Virus record (IMG/VR): IMGVR_UViG_3300037486_000582
Coordinates: 1-64,000 of that record
Reading direction: 5' to 3' (one strand)
Source of the DNA: a virus
DNA: 64,000 nucleotides
In this document: positions 7,194 to 15,525 of the stretch, piece by piece
Layout of the letters: every line of letters starts with the position of its first letter
How positions within the stretch are numbered: position 1 is the stretch's first letter
Program-made: the position numbers and the translations under genes
The notes under the pieces: model-generated
What the model was told of the DNA's origin: nothing
Databases searched by the model: none
What the model saw: the letters and a program-made list of their open reading frames with translations, nothing else

Positions 7194-9146
7194 TCAGCTC
7201 ACGTCCCGCTCTGCTCCGCCGATCAGGGAGGTGAGAACGTATGTGCTGCTGAGCTGCACGAAGCGGCCGCCGATGAAACGCAGGATTGGTCCCCACGATC
7301 CGCCAGCCGGGGAGCCGTCCTCCGTGTCCACGCCGACGTAACCCCACGTCGTTCCGCCGTCCATCGTGTACACCTCTCGGTCGACCGCCATGTTTGCGAG
7401 GACCAGCCCGTCGTCCGCGGCGGCGATGCCGTCGGCCGTGTCCGCCGTCGGCATGGCTCCGGGAGATTGGTCGGTCCAGCCGGAACCCGTCGCGGCCGCC
7501 CTCCAGACCTTGCTGCTCTCGCACCCAATCCAGAAGAACCCGCCGACTTCGTCGAAGCAGCAGCAGCGGGCGTCCGACCCGGTGAGCGTGGCGTTCAGCG
7601 TCCAGGTGGCCCCGCTGTTCACGGACCGCCAGGCCTGCCCGTTCCCGCCCGTCCTGACGGCGGCGACCAGGGTTCCGGTGTCCGGGTTCACCGCGAGGTC
7701 CACGACCTCCACCGCACCGCCGGGCGTCGTGGACGCGGCCCACGCGGTGCCGTTCGCGGAGGTGATGATCTTGCCCGCTGCTCCGCCGGCGATGAACTGC
7801 GCGCCGACCGGGTCCCAGATGAGGCTCTCAATCTGGTCGCCGGCTGCGAGCATCCCCGTCGCCGTCCGCTCCGTCAGACCGGCGAGCGTCGTTCCAGTTG
7901 CGATGTACGCCCCGAGAGCAGCCGAGACGCGCCCCGCCACGACCCAGAGGTTCAGCGTCGGGGAGTAGGCGATGGCCCGAATGCGGTCGCACGTTCCGGG
8001 CAGAGCAGCGCCCGCCTGCCACCCGGAGAGCGGACCTTCGTTCGAGTACCGAACTTCTGGCGCGCCAACCGCCTCTGCGACGGCACCCCACTGGTGCGTC
8101 GACGCCGGAGGCGCGCTCATCGCGACCGCCTGCACGTTGACCCCGGCGCCGGAGCTGACCATCGCAGACATCCGGAAGTTCGACGCCCGTGCCTTCGAAC
8201 CAACCGTTCCTGTCCGCTTCAGCATGTCGATGTCGGTGAGGAGCTGGCCGATCTGGTCATAGAGCGACCCGTTCGCGACGGTCGCGAGCCCGACGGTCTG
8301 GCCTTCGATGCCGATCTTGTCGCCGCCGCCGAGCCCGAACGTTCCGACGTCGGCGAGCTTCACGATGATCTCGTCGATGGCCTGTTCCACCGACTCCGGC
8401 ACCGTCAGCGTCGTCCCATCGTGCCACGTCGGGCTCGACGCGTACTCGACGGCGGTCGCGTTGTGCTCCTTCGTGACCGCTGCCTTGTGAGCAGCCAGGT
8501 CGGTGCCGCTCGTGGCGATGGCCGTGGCCAGTGCTTGGACCGCCGCCTCGACGGTTCCGCAGGCGACGGCCGTTCCGGAGGTCGTCTTGATGGCCCACTC
8601 GCGCCGGAGGGTGCTGATGTCCGCGTTGAAGACCTGCGTCGTACCGAAGACGAGACGCACGTCTGCCAAGAGAATCTGGCTGGCTCGGAGCGCCGGCCTC
8701 GTCGCGGTCGGGATGACCGCCTCCGCGCCTTGTACCACACGGAGGGCGAACGAGTCGGTCAACTCGTAGAAGACGGTGTTTCCGTCGCCATCCAGCCGCG
8801 GGTCCGACTGCACCTGGACGTAATCAGCGAAGATGGTCAGCCACTTCTCGTTGCCGGGTGCCGCCACCGCAGTCGGATTGCTGTTCTCGTCCACGGCGCA
8901 GTTCACGTCCTGCGTGCCGGTCCATGTGACGCGGTTCCCGTTCTGGTTGTAGATGGACGCCGGGCCACCGACGTCGACCGTCAGGTTCGGCGTCCCGGCG
9001 TTCTCCGAGACGGCCGCTCCGCTCGTGATGCCGACGACCCCGTTGTCCAGCGCCCAGTCCTTCAGGGCATCCTCGACGGCTGTGAAGGCAGCGTCCAGCT
9101 CCCCTTCGGTGACCTTCTGCCGGAAGAAGAAGTTGAAGCGGTCCAT
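7194..9146 (-). CDS. Tail fibre / receptor-binding protein with BNR-like propeller
   Basis: 650 residues; GGAGG before ATG. The N-terminal part (MDRFNFFFRQKVTEGELDAAFTAVEDAL) looks like a baseplate attachment segment. A helical linker with DIDMLKR occurs near residue 300. From about 330 to the end the protein shows repeated strands with W.S.NSGATW, ITSANGTAWAAS and YTMDGGTTWG, i.e. Asp-box/BNR-like propeller blades as in sialidases and WD-like fibre tips. It comes right after the tail protein I gene, the usual position of the fibre. No enzymatic residues were identified, so binding rather than cleavage is the safer reading. Confidence 0.7.
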   Translation of the reverse strand: MDRFNFFFRQKVTEGELDAAFTAVEDALKDWALDNGVVGITSGAAVSENAGTPNLTVDVGGPASIYNQNGNRVTWTGTQDVNCAVDENSNPTAVAAPGNEKWLTIFADYVQVQSDPRLDGDGNTVFYELTDSFALRVVQGAEAVIPTATRPALRASQILLADVRLVFGTTQVFNADISTLRREWAIKTTSGTAVACGTVEAAVQALATAIATSGTDLAAHKAAVTKEHNATAVEYASSPTWHDGTTLTVPESVEQAIDEIIVKLADVGTFGLGGGDKIGIEGQTVGLATVANGSLYDQIGQLLTDIDMLKRTGTVGSKARASNFRMSAMVSSGAGVNVQAVAMSAPPASTHQWGAVAEAVGAPEVRYSNEGPLSGWQAGAALPGTCDRIRAIAYSPTLNLWVVAGRVSAALGAYIATGTTLAGLTERTATGMLAAGDQIESLIWDPVGAQFIAGGAAGKIITSANGTAWAASTTPGGAVEVVDLAVNPDTGTLVAAVRTGGNGQAWRSVNSGATWTLNATLTGSDARCCCFDEVGGFFWIGCESSKVWRAAATGSGWTDQSPGAMPTADTADGIAAADDGLVLANMAVDREVYTMDGGTTWGYVGVDTEDGSPAGGSWGPILRFIGGRFVQLSSTYVLTSLIGGAERDVS

Positions 9147-9155
9147 GCTTCCCTC

Positions 9156-10925
9156 CTAGTGCAGCCGCCAGTTGCCCGGCGTGCTCGCTCCGCCAAGAGC
9201 GGAGAGGCTCAGCTCGAGGTGGTCGATGACCTCCTCGGTCTGCGGTTCGATGATGCGCCCGAGGTGCGTGTGCGCGGGCTTCATCAGGTCCACGATGTCT
9301 TCGATCCGGTCGCGCTGTTCATCCGTCAGGTTGACCGCCGAGATGATGTCGAACGTGTAGAGCAACCGCCGCTCTCCCGGTCCCAGCACCGCGTAGTTGG
9401 CGGGGATGACGTAGTCGTTCGAGAGCTCCTTGCCCGGGCCGGGCGGTGGGCTTTGGCCGTCCAGGGTTGGGTTGTCGCTCGCGGCAAGCTCCCAGCCATC
9501 GCCGTTGAAGACGTCGACGGTAACGGTGAGGCCGAGCAAGAACAGGATGACCGAGGTGACACCGACCTCCGTCCCCTTGAGCTTGTAGATGTCGATAAGC
9601 ACCCGGAGCAGCCGCCGCTTGTCGACCTCCGTCAGCTCGAGGAAACGGAAGGGGTTGCCCATGTCGGCGAGCATCGCGTCGAGGAAGTCCTCCGGCGCGA
9701 GGTCCGGGTCGAGGATCGTGGACCAGCGGTCGATCTCACACAGGAGCAGCCAGATGACGTCCTGCTTGCAGGCTGCGTACATGGCGAGTTCGCCGGTGAC
9801 GTCCTCCGTCCTGTTCATCTGCGGAAGCAGTTCGAGGTACAAGAACCGCCGGCCGGCCGGAGCACACCCCGGGAGCGACGTGAAGCTCGCACTGTTCGTC
9901 GGCGGGGACACGGCGTTCCCGACCAGGTCCTCGACGGCGACGACCGTGACCTCGTAGATGGACCCGAAGGCGAACTCCACGTTGACCGTCACGTCCACCG
10001 TGAAGGCGTCGACAGCCGCGACGCTGACCGCCACAACGTCCACGGTCGGGACGGAGCCCGGCTCGAACTCGTAGTTCTCCGGGTTCAGCGCGTCGTCGGC
10101 AGCCGCCGCGTCCGTCATCTTCACCGGCTCGGCGAAGACGATTCGGACCACGTCGAGCGTCTGCGGTGTCGCGGTGAGGACGGACGGCGGAGTCTCGTCC
10201 GCGGTGTAGAAGGCGTAGGACTCGGCCAGGCTGCTCACGGCCTCGGCGACGTCGACCTCGACGCGGGAGTCGCTGACGAAGTCCGCGGCCGGGACGATCA
10301 CGATGCGGAGCGTGGCCGCGTCCGGGTTGCTTGTCGTGCCGGAGAACCCGGGCTGGAAGCCGCCCGCCCCGCCGTCGTAGGCCAGGACCAGGTCGATGGC
10401 GACCGTCACCCCGGTCGACGCTGGCGCGGTGCCGTCTCCGTCGTGGAGTTCCAGCGCGACCCCGCCGTCGAGCGGGTGGCCGACCTCTGCCGGCTCGGGC
10501 AGTCGGTTGATGAGCTGCACGACCGGGGCGAAGTCGGTCCCGCTGTGGAGCAGCAGATCAAACGCGAGCCCCGCATTCGCCGTCCCGCCCGTGACCTGGA
10601 CCGAGCCGACCACGCCCCACGAGCCCGTCGTGAGGCGGACCTTGCCTCCGTCCACGGAGGCACTTGCCCCGACGAGCCCGCCCGTCGTCCGGTTGATGCA
10701 GGCGACGACCTCTTCGGCGGTGGCCTCCGTTATGTCGTCGAAGTCCACGGCGGCGAAGGCGACCGTCTGACCCGCCCCTCCGTCGGCCTGGATGACGAGC
10801 GTCTGACCGTCGAGCAGCGCGAACGGCTCGGCATTCCCGGACAGGACCGTTCCATGGACGGCGTCCCCGACGTCCTCGGCAACGAGGTCCAGCGCGATGC
10901 CTGGAAGTGTGACCGTCGTGGCCAT
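9156..10925 (-). CDS. Baseplate protein, phage tail protein I-like, with N-terminal beta modules
   Basis: 589 residues from ATG at 10925, overlapping the upstream stop (TGATG). Residues about 30-121 form a beta module (EPFALLDGQTLVIQ ... ATAEEVVACIN ... GGTANAGLAFD) that also occurs in the tail sheath here. About 228-330 looks like an SbsA-type Ig domain (TPPSVLTATPQTLDVVRIVF..). From about 335 the protein matches the P2 gpI-type tail domain: long helices, TEVDKRRLLRVLIDIYKLKG, TEVGVTSVILFLLG and MKPAHTHLGRIIEP. Tail protein I connects fibre to baseplate. The added modules probably decorate the surface. Typical gpI proteins are about 180-250 residues, so this one is strongly expanded. Confidence 0.8.
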   Translation of the reverse strand: MATTVTLPGIALDLVAEDVGDAVHGTVLSGNAEPFALLDGQTLVIQADGGAGQTVAFAAVDFDDITEATAEEVVACINRTTGGLVGASASVDGGKVRLTTGSWGVVGSVQVTGGTANAGLAFDLLLHSGTDFAPVVQLINRLPEPAEVGHPLDGGVALELHDGDGTAPASTGVTVAIDLVLAYDGGAGGFQPGFSGTTSNPDAATLRIVIVPAADFVSDSRVEVDVAEAVSSLAESYAFYTADETPPSVLTATPQTLDVVRIVFAEPVKMTDAAAADDALNPENYEFEPGSVPTVDVVAVSVAAVDAFTVDVTVNVEFAFGSIYEVTVVAVEDLVGNAVSPPTNSASFTSLPGCAPAGRRFLYLELLPQMNRTEDVTGELAMYAACKQDVIWLLLCEIDRWSTILDPDLAPEDFLDAMLADMGNPFRFLELTEVDKRRLLRVLIDIYKLKGTEVGVTSVILFLLGLTVTVDVFNGDGWELAASDNPTLDGQSPPPGPGKELSNDYVIPANYAVLGPGERRLLYTFDIISAVNLTDEQRDRIEDIVDLMKPAHTHLGRIIEPQTEEVIDHLELSLSALGGASTPGNWRLH

Positions 10926-11323
10926 CAGGCAGCCTTCAGCTCCAGCCGAAAGGCGAGCGTGTCGCCGCCGCCAGCGGCCACCGTCGGGACGGCGATGTCG
11001 CGCAACGCCAGCGTCCGTGGTTCGGCACGCAAGCGCCTCGTGTAGCGGACCGACCCGTTCAGCCTGGCCGTGAACTCCCATTCCACAGCTGGGCTTGTGG
11101 GAAGCGTGGCTGGGAGCGCGACGTTGACCTGGACACGGACGAGCGCCGCTTGCCCGTCGAAGGTGATTCCGGTCTGGCGCACCTCGACGTAGTCGCCGAT
11201 GTTGAAGCTCCCGCCCTCTCGGCGCGCGTGCCCAAGCTCGAACACGTAGCCCCCGGACATCTCGTTGCTCGGGATGCGCCCCTGGTCTTCAGCGAGGTCG
11301 CGCTGGAATGGCGACAGAGCCAC
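10925..11323 (-). CDS. Virion-associated beta protein, unknown
   Basis: 132 residues, GTG start with GGAGG 5 nt upstream. Beta-rich (VEVRQTGITFDGQAALVRVQVNVALP.., VEWEFTARLNGSVRYTRRLR). It overlaps the next gene by TGATG and lies in the baseplate/fibre block, so it is probably a structural tail component. No family recognised. Confidence 0.6.
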   Translation of the reverse strand: MALSPFQRDLAEDQGRIPSNEMSGGYVFELGHARREGGSFNIGDYVEVRQTGITFDGQAALVRVQVNVALPATLPTSPAVEWEFTARLNGSVRYTRRLRAEPRTLALRDIAVPTVAAGGGDTLAFRLELKAA

Positions 11324-11332
11324 GGTCCCTCC

Positions 11333-12061
11333 TTACAGCTGGCGGGCGATCTCGAGATGGTCGAAGAACGCGCGCCTCGTCACGTCCTCGACGCGGAACG
11401 CGAACCCGCCCCGGCCACTGGTGAAGGGCGGGCTGCCGGTGTTCACGCCGAGGGCATCGTCCACGAACCCGGCGATGGCTGGGTACTGTGGCCCCTCCAT
11501 CCCTGGGATGAGCGCCCACACAGGCGCCGTCACCGGGTTGACGCCCAGGTCGTTCTGGAAGCACTGGAGCAACACGTCGCCCGTTCCCTGGACGATCATG
11601 TCCAGGCGGAGGTGGTGCCACTCGTCTTCCGAGAAGCTGGCGCTGCTCCGCAGCAAGACGTCGGTCGTCGGCGGATTCGGAACGTCGTCTGGCAGCCCGC
11701 CCACGATGGACCCCTTGCGGAGCACGATGTGGTGCGGGTCGTCGTCGCCGAGGCCGAGCAGGTACCCCTGATCCGTGACCGCACCGCCCTGGAGTCCGCC
11801 GAACAGGAACGGCGCGAAGCCTATCGGCCCGCCGCCGGGAGCGCGCTTGATCGCACCGCGGATCGAGCAGCCCTTGACCATCGGCACGAAGCTCGCCTGG
11901 TTGTTGTGGAGGGCGACGGCGCCGTCCACTATGGCCCGGCTGTTGAAGCCGTAGACGAAGGAGCCGCCTCCGTTGGGCTTCGCCACACCGGCTGTCACAC
12001 CCCGAGCCACGCTCCCGATGCCGAGGCCTCCGGTCAGGAAGGTCCACTCTGATTCAGCCAT
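11333..12061 (-). CDS. Probable virion protein, lectin-like beta sandwich
   Basis: 242 residues. Gly-rich and beta-rich with SEDEWHHLRLDMIVQGTGDVLLQCFQND and FRVEDVTRRAFFDHLEIARQL near the end. A W-H-x-L-R-L-D phrase before a strand, and a C-terminal FFDHLEI, are typical of concanavalin/LamG-like jelly rolls in phage tail proteins. Carries the palindrome ATCCCTGGGAT (11499-11509), encoding IPGM. Carbohydrate binding is inference. Confidence 0.6.
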   Translation of the reverse strand: MAESEWTFLTGGLGIGSVARGVTAGVAKPNGGGSFVYGFNSRAIVDGAVALHNNQASFVPMVKGCSIRGAIKRAPGGGPIGFAPFLFGGLQGGAVTDQGYLLGLGDDDPHHIVLRKGSIVGGLPDDVPNPPTTDVLLRSSASFSEDEWHHLRLDMIVQGTGDVLLQCFQNDLGVNPVTAPVWALIPGMEGPQYPAIAGFVDDALGVNTGSPPFTSGRGGFAFRVEDVTRRAFFDHLEIARQL

Positions 12062-12070
12062 GGCGTTCTC

Positions 12071-12976
12071 CTACACTCCGGTCAACTCCGTCGCCCACCA
12101 CCAAGTCGTGTCGTGTCTCGCCGAGTGCTGTCCGAAGCCGACGTCCGTCCCGCCGACGATCGTCCCTCCGGCCACCGCCGCGAGCTGGAACGTGTCGGCC
12201 GTCTTGTTCTGGACGACGTACTCGGTCTCCGTGAGGAAGCCGTTCGGCAGCCGGCCTCCGGAGTTCGTGAGCGTGACCGCCCAGCCGTTCTGAAGGCCGT
12301 GTCCGACCTTCGTCCAGACGTCCGTCGCCGGCGCAAAGATGGCGGCGACCAGGTCGAGCAGCGTCCCCTCGAACCCATCGTACCCGGCCACGCTCGTGTA
12401 TCCGATCGCGAAGTAGGCCGGACCAATGTCCGTCAGAAGGCCGACGAACGCCGGGATGAAGTCCTCGTTGTCGCGCCACTCCGTCTCGAACCCGTCGTAG
12501 GGCTGCGGGCTCGACCCGAACGACGCGAAGACGATGTTGTCCCCTGGGATCAACGCCGGGATGAGCTCGTCGCTTACCGTCGGCCACGTCTCGAACCCGT
12601 CGAACGGCGGGTCGTCGATGAGGAACTCGTTGAACATCGCGAACACAAGCGGCAGCGAGTAGTAGGTGAACGGACCCATGCTGGACTCCGGCCAGCCGTT
12701 CTCAAAGTCCTCGCGCGGCCGCCCTCCCGGGGCGCAGAAGAAGGCGGGGTACAGGTCGTCGAAGTAGCTCGCGTACCCTTCGATGACGCCGACGGTGAAG
12801 CCGGCCGGCCACTCGCCTTCGAACGTCTCCTGTCCCCGCGTTGCGGCGTCGGCAACGGCGACGGTGAACTCGGCGTATTCCTCGGCGGTGTAGACCTCGA
12901 CGACGTCCCAGCCTTCGGCTTCTCCGGGTCCGCCGCCCGTCTTCCGCTGCTCGAAATCGCCGTTCGAGATCGACAT
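12071..12976 (-). CDS. Tail structural protein with about five GFE-W repeats
   Basis: 301 residues. An internal repeat of about 37-42 residues runs from about 50 to 240, each marked by an acidic-aromatic core: FEGEWP, FENGWP, DGFETWP, DGFETEW, DGFEGTL, followed by hydrophobic stretches such as PAFF, PLVFAMF, PALIPG, PAFVGLL, AYFAIG. The C-terminus (NKTADTFQLAAVAGGTIV) is a beta segment like those closing phage fibre subunits. It lies between baseplate J and lectin-like genes. I do not recognise the repeat family; it may form a solenoid or a stack of small decorating units. Confidence 0.6.
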   Translation of the reverse strand: MSISNGDFEQRKTGGGPGEAEGWDVVEVYTAEEYAEFTVAVADAATRGQETFEGEWPAGFTVGVIEGYASYFDDLYPAFFCAPGGRPREDFENGWPESSMGPFTYYSLPLVFAMFNEFLIDDPPFDGFETWPTVSDELIPALIPGDNIVFASFGSSPQPYDGFETEWRDNEDFIPAFVGLLTDIGPAYFAIGYTSVAGYDGFEGTLLDLVAAIFAPATDVWTKVGHGLQNGWAVTLTNSGGRLPNGFLTETEYVVQNKTADTFQLAAVAGGTIVGGTDVGFGQHSARHDTTWWWATELTGV

Positions 12977-12979
12977 CGG

Positions 12980-14497
12980 CTACACCAGCACCCCACCCGT
13001 GTCCCCGTTCAGCAGGACCACGGTTCCCAGCACGGGGAACTGCTGCACCGCGATGGCGACGTCGCGCTGCTCGCCGTTGAGCAGGAAGCTGCCGAGCCGG
13101 TCGCCGACCTTCCGGACCCCGGTCGTGTCGCGAACCACGTCGAAGACGTCGCTCCAGGCGATCTCTCCGGCCGGGTCGCCGTTCGCGTTGCGGTAGTTCA
13201 GGCCGAAGTCCACGGTCAGGTTCGGGCTCCCGTCGTCGTTCTCCAAGGCGAAGAACACGGCGAGGTTCGCCCGGATGGCCGCGTCCACCGTGGCCGGCGC
13301 AGCGCCCTGTGCCAGATAGACCGTGGCCTGGACGTTGACCGTGAGGTACTCGGGGTCGACGACGTCCACGACGAACGTCAGCGTGTGCGGATACGTCGTG
13401 GTGACGGCGGCGAGGACGTCGTCCTTGAGTACTGTGGTCGGGAGCCCGCCTCCAGAGGGGACGACGTGGAGCTTGCCCGCGTTCTCGTCGATGACGGCGC
13501 GTTCGTTGGACGTGAGCATGAGCGCCCGGGCAACACCCGCAACCTGGCGCGCGACGATCTCAAAGTCCTCGCGGGCGACCGTCCTGTTCAGCACCCGGAT
13601 GCTCTCCGGTGCGTTGTACCGAATCTGCTCGACCGTCTCGCGGTTCGCACCTCCGTTGGCCGGGTCGGTGTTCGTCACGGCGGTAAGCGTGACCGGGTTG
13701 CCGAGGTTGTCCGTGTAGTTCCTGTCCGCCTTCTGGATGGCCCCGGCGACGACGTTCCCGTCCCGTCCGCCGCCCGTCTTGTAGCCGACGGTGATGGCCC
13801 CGCTCGGGATGGTGCCGTTGATGCCGTTTCCGAAGGTGATGGTCGCCCGGTCGTTCTCGTCGACCTGGAGGGTGAAGTGTCGGTCCGTGCTCCCGCTGGT
13901 CAGGAAGTTGTCGACCTCCGTGTACGTTCCGTCGGTCGCAGTCACGACGGCCGAGCCGTCCAGATAGGGCGAGTCGCTGAAGACGATGGACTGGTTGGCC
14001 AGACCGTTGCTCGAGAAGACCTCCGAAGCGTTCGCGCTGTGCTCGACCGTGAGGATGATGACGGGCGGGTTCGTTCCGGCAGGCATGGTAACGCCGGCGA
14101 GCAACTGAAACACGACAGGGTCGGTAATCTCCAGGGTTCGGAACGTGTCCCCGGCCGCGAAGGTGACGGAGCCGACGGGCGGCACGGCAAGGGTCACGGT
14201 GACCTCCGCCGCGGCGGCTGCTGCTCCGCCCGGTTCGTAGCCGATGAGCTTCACGAGGCCGAGCAGGTTCTTCCGCAGTTGCGCGGAGGTGATGCGGCTC
14301 TCGTCGGCTTGCCTGTCTTGGTAGAACAGAAGGATGTCGCCAACGAAGGCAAACGATTCCAACAGGATGTTCCCGATGTTCGCGATGTTGAAGTCGGTCC
14401 ACTCCGGGAAGGCTGAGCGCACGAGCGAAATGAGACGCGCCCGCAGGCTGTCGAAGTCCTTGTCCGTGTAGTCGACGTTCTGCCCGAGGAGTGCCAT
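12980..14497 (-). CDS. J: Baseplate wedge protein, J/gp47 family
   Basis: 505 residues from the ATG at 14497. Characteristic opening: DYTDKDFDSLRARLISLVRSAFPEW followed by NIGNILLESFAFVGDILLFYQDRQADE, the conserved N-terminal signature of J-like baseplate proteins. Mid-region phrases RTVAREDFEIVARQVAGVARA and the C-terminal GDRLGSFLLNGEQRD are also typical. It assembles the baseplate wedge with gp25, encoded just upstream. There is no Shine-Dalgarno; TATGCT lies 7 nt before this ATG (14505-14510), so I prefer 14497 to the ATG at 14509, which is embedded in that box. This suggests a leaderless mRNA. Confidence 0.85.
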   Translation of the reverse strand: MALLGQNVDYTDKDFDSLRARLISLVRSAFPEWTDFNIANIGNILLESFAFVGDILLFYQDRQADESRITSAQLRKNLLGLVKLIGYEPGGAAAAAAEVTVTLAVPPVGSVTFAAGDTFRTLEITDPVVFQLLAGVTMPAGTNPPVIILTVEHSANASEVFSSNGLANQSIVFSDSPYLDGSAVVTATDGTYTEVDNFLTSGSTDRHFTLQVDENDRATITFGNGINGTIPSGAITVGYKTGGGRDGNVVAGAIQKADRNYTDNLGNPVTLTAVTNTDPANGGANRETVEQIRYNAPESIRVLNRTVAREDFEIVARQVAGVARALMLTSNERAVIDENAGKLHVVPSGGGLPTTVLKDDVLAAVTTTYPHTLTFVVDVVDPEYLTVNVQATVYLAQGAAPATVDAAIRANLAVFFALENDDGSPNLTVDFGLNYRNANGDPAGEIAWSDVFDVVRDTTGVRKVGDRLGSFLLNGEQRDVAIAVQQFPVLGTVVLLNGDTGGVLV

Positions 14498-14504
14498 CGG
14501 GGAG

Positions 14505-14514
14505 AGCATACCGC
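14505..14514 (-). promoter_or_regulatory. GCGGTATGCT box giving a probable leaderless start of baseplate J
   Basis: TATGCT (14510-14505) is followed by 7 nt and ATG. The same 11-mer TGCGGTATGCT precedes the terminase start with the same 7-nt spacing. No -35 hexamer is evident. Confidence 0.45.
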
Positions 14515-14522
14515 AGCCGGAG

Positions 14523-15041
14523 CTACAGAGCGATATCTACCTCGGCTCCGGTGAGGATGACGGCGTTGCCCGGGCGGTTGCTGCTCACGACATCGTACCG
14601 CACGCGGAGGGCCATGGCGACCTCGCCGAGCCCGGGCACGTCCTGCGACTTCACCTCGACTCCGGTGACCCGGACGCGCGGCTCCCACCGACCGATTGCC
14701 TCTGCAACGTAGACGCGGGCCAGCTCCCGGGTCGTCGGATCGTTGTTCCTGTGCCGGATGAGGTACAGGAGGCTTCCGAACTCGGTTCTCCAGCGCACCT
14801 CCCCGCCCGCGTAGTCGCAGTCGCAGCGCGTTCCCAGCACCTGTCCGACGCACGAGGCGATCAGCTTCTGACCGCCGGCCGTGGCCCAGTCGTGCTTGAT
14901 GTCCCGCCGCCATGGTCGGACTGGCCCGAAGCCGAGGAAGTCAGCGAGCCCGCCGGGTGCCGGGCCGGGCGCGAACGTGGGAGCAGCCGGCCCCGGAACC
15001 GCCCCGCCGCCCGCGACTGGGTATGTTGCGTCCCTGCTCAT
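14523..15041 (-). CDS. Baseplate wedge protein, gp25/GpW-type lysozyme-like
   Basis: 172 residues. After a Pro/Gly-rich N-terminus comes a Cys motif (TRCDCDYAGG) and then the gp25 core: GEVRWRTEFGSLLYLIRHRNNDPTTRELARVYVAEAIGRWEPRVRVTGVEV, with the canonical R-T-x-F-G-S-L and R-x-x-V-x-x-A-I-x-R-W-E-P-R. gp25 joins the J-type proteins in the wedge. TAACAT within GCGGTAACAT lies 8 nt upstream of the ATG, another possible leaderless start. Next gene downstream is J, as in P2 and T4-like baseplate clusters. Confidence 0.85.
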   Translation of the reverse strand: MSRDATYPVAGGGAVPGPAAPTFAPGPAPGGLADFLGFGPVRPWRRDIKHDWATAGGQKLIASCVGQVLGTRCDCDYAGGEVRWRTEFGSLLYLIRHRNNDPTTRELARVYVAEAIGRWEPRVRVTGVEVKSQDVPGLGEVAMALRVRYDVVSSNRPGNAVILTGAEVDIAL

Positions 15042-15042
15042 C

Positions 15043-15513
15043 TCAGACCATGTTACCGCTCTTGTCGACCGACCACACGCGAAGCGTGAGTACCATGCCG
15101 GCAGGCCACCCGCCGGCTCGTCGCAAGAAGTACCGGAACCCGTCCGTGATGGCCGTCCTGTAGGAGTGGCCGACGTAGCGAGGCATGAAGCTGCTCCCGT
15201 CGTGGACCAGCTCCACGAGCTCCGTCCCGGACTCGATGATCGCCAGGAACGTGAGCCGCAGGCCGGAGCCCGGATCGGTCACGTCTACGGTGATCGTGCC
15301 CCCCGGCTGCAGGGTCGTCCCCGGCGTCGGGGCGACGAAGGTCACGACAGGCGGGTCCGGGTCCGGGGTTGGCGGAGCTGGGCAGGGATACGGCCAGGGG
15401 TAGACCAACTCCCCGATCGGGTCCGTTTCTGGGTACACCGTGGCAAACCGCGGGTCCCCGTCCAAGAGTGGCCCACCCCCAAGGAACTCCACCAAGTAGA
15501 TAGTTGTCGCCAC
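15043..15513 (-). CDS. Ig-like-domain tail protein
   Basis: 156 residues, GTG start with GGAGG upstream. A short N-terminal segment, a Pro/Asp linker (PAPPTPDPDPP, about 46-56), then an Ig-like beta sandwich: PPVVTFVAPTPGTTLQPGGTITVDVTDPGSG and ITDGFRYFLRR, LRVWSVDKSGN. The pattern matches bacterial Ig-like domains with a D.SGN terminal strand. Probably an accessory surface module of the tail. Confidence 0.65.
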   Translation of the reverse strand: MATTIYLVEFLGGGPLLDGDPRFATVYPETDPIGELVYPWPYPCPAPPTPDPDPPVVTFVAPTPGTTLQPGGTITVDVTDPGSGLRLTFLAIIESGTELVELVHDGSSFMPRYVGHSYRTAITDGFRYFLRRAGGWPAGMVLTLRVWSVDKSGNMV

Positions 15514-15525
15514 GAGTTCCGCCTC

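Noticed and set aside
6498-11045. Very long plus-strand open frame of about 1,515 codons opposite the tail fibre and tail protein I genes
   Set aside because: It is an antisense shadow created by high third-position GC; it is Arg/Gly/Val-rich, lacks recognisable domains and runs across several real minus-strand genes and their boundaries.
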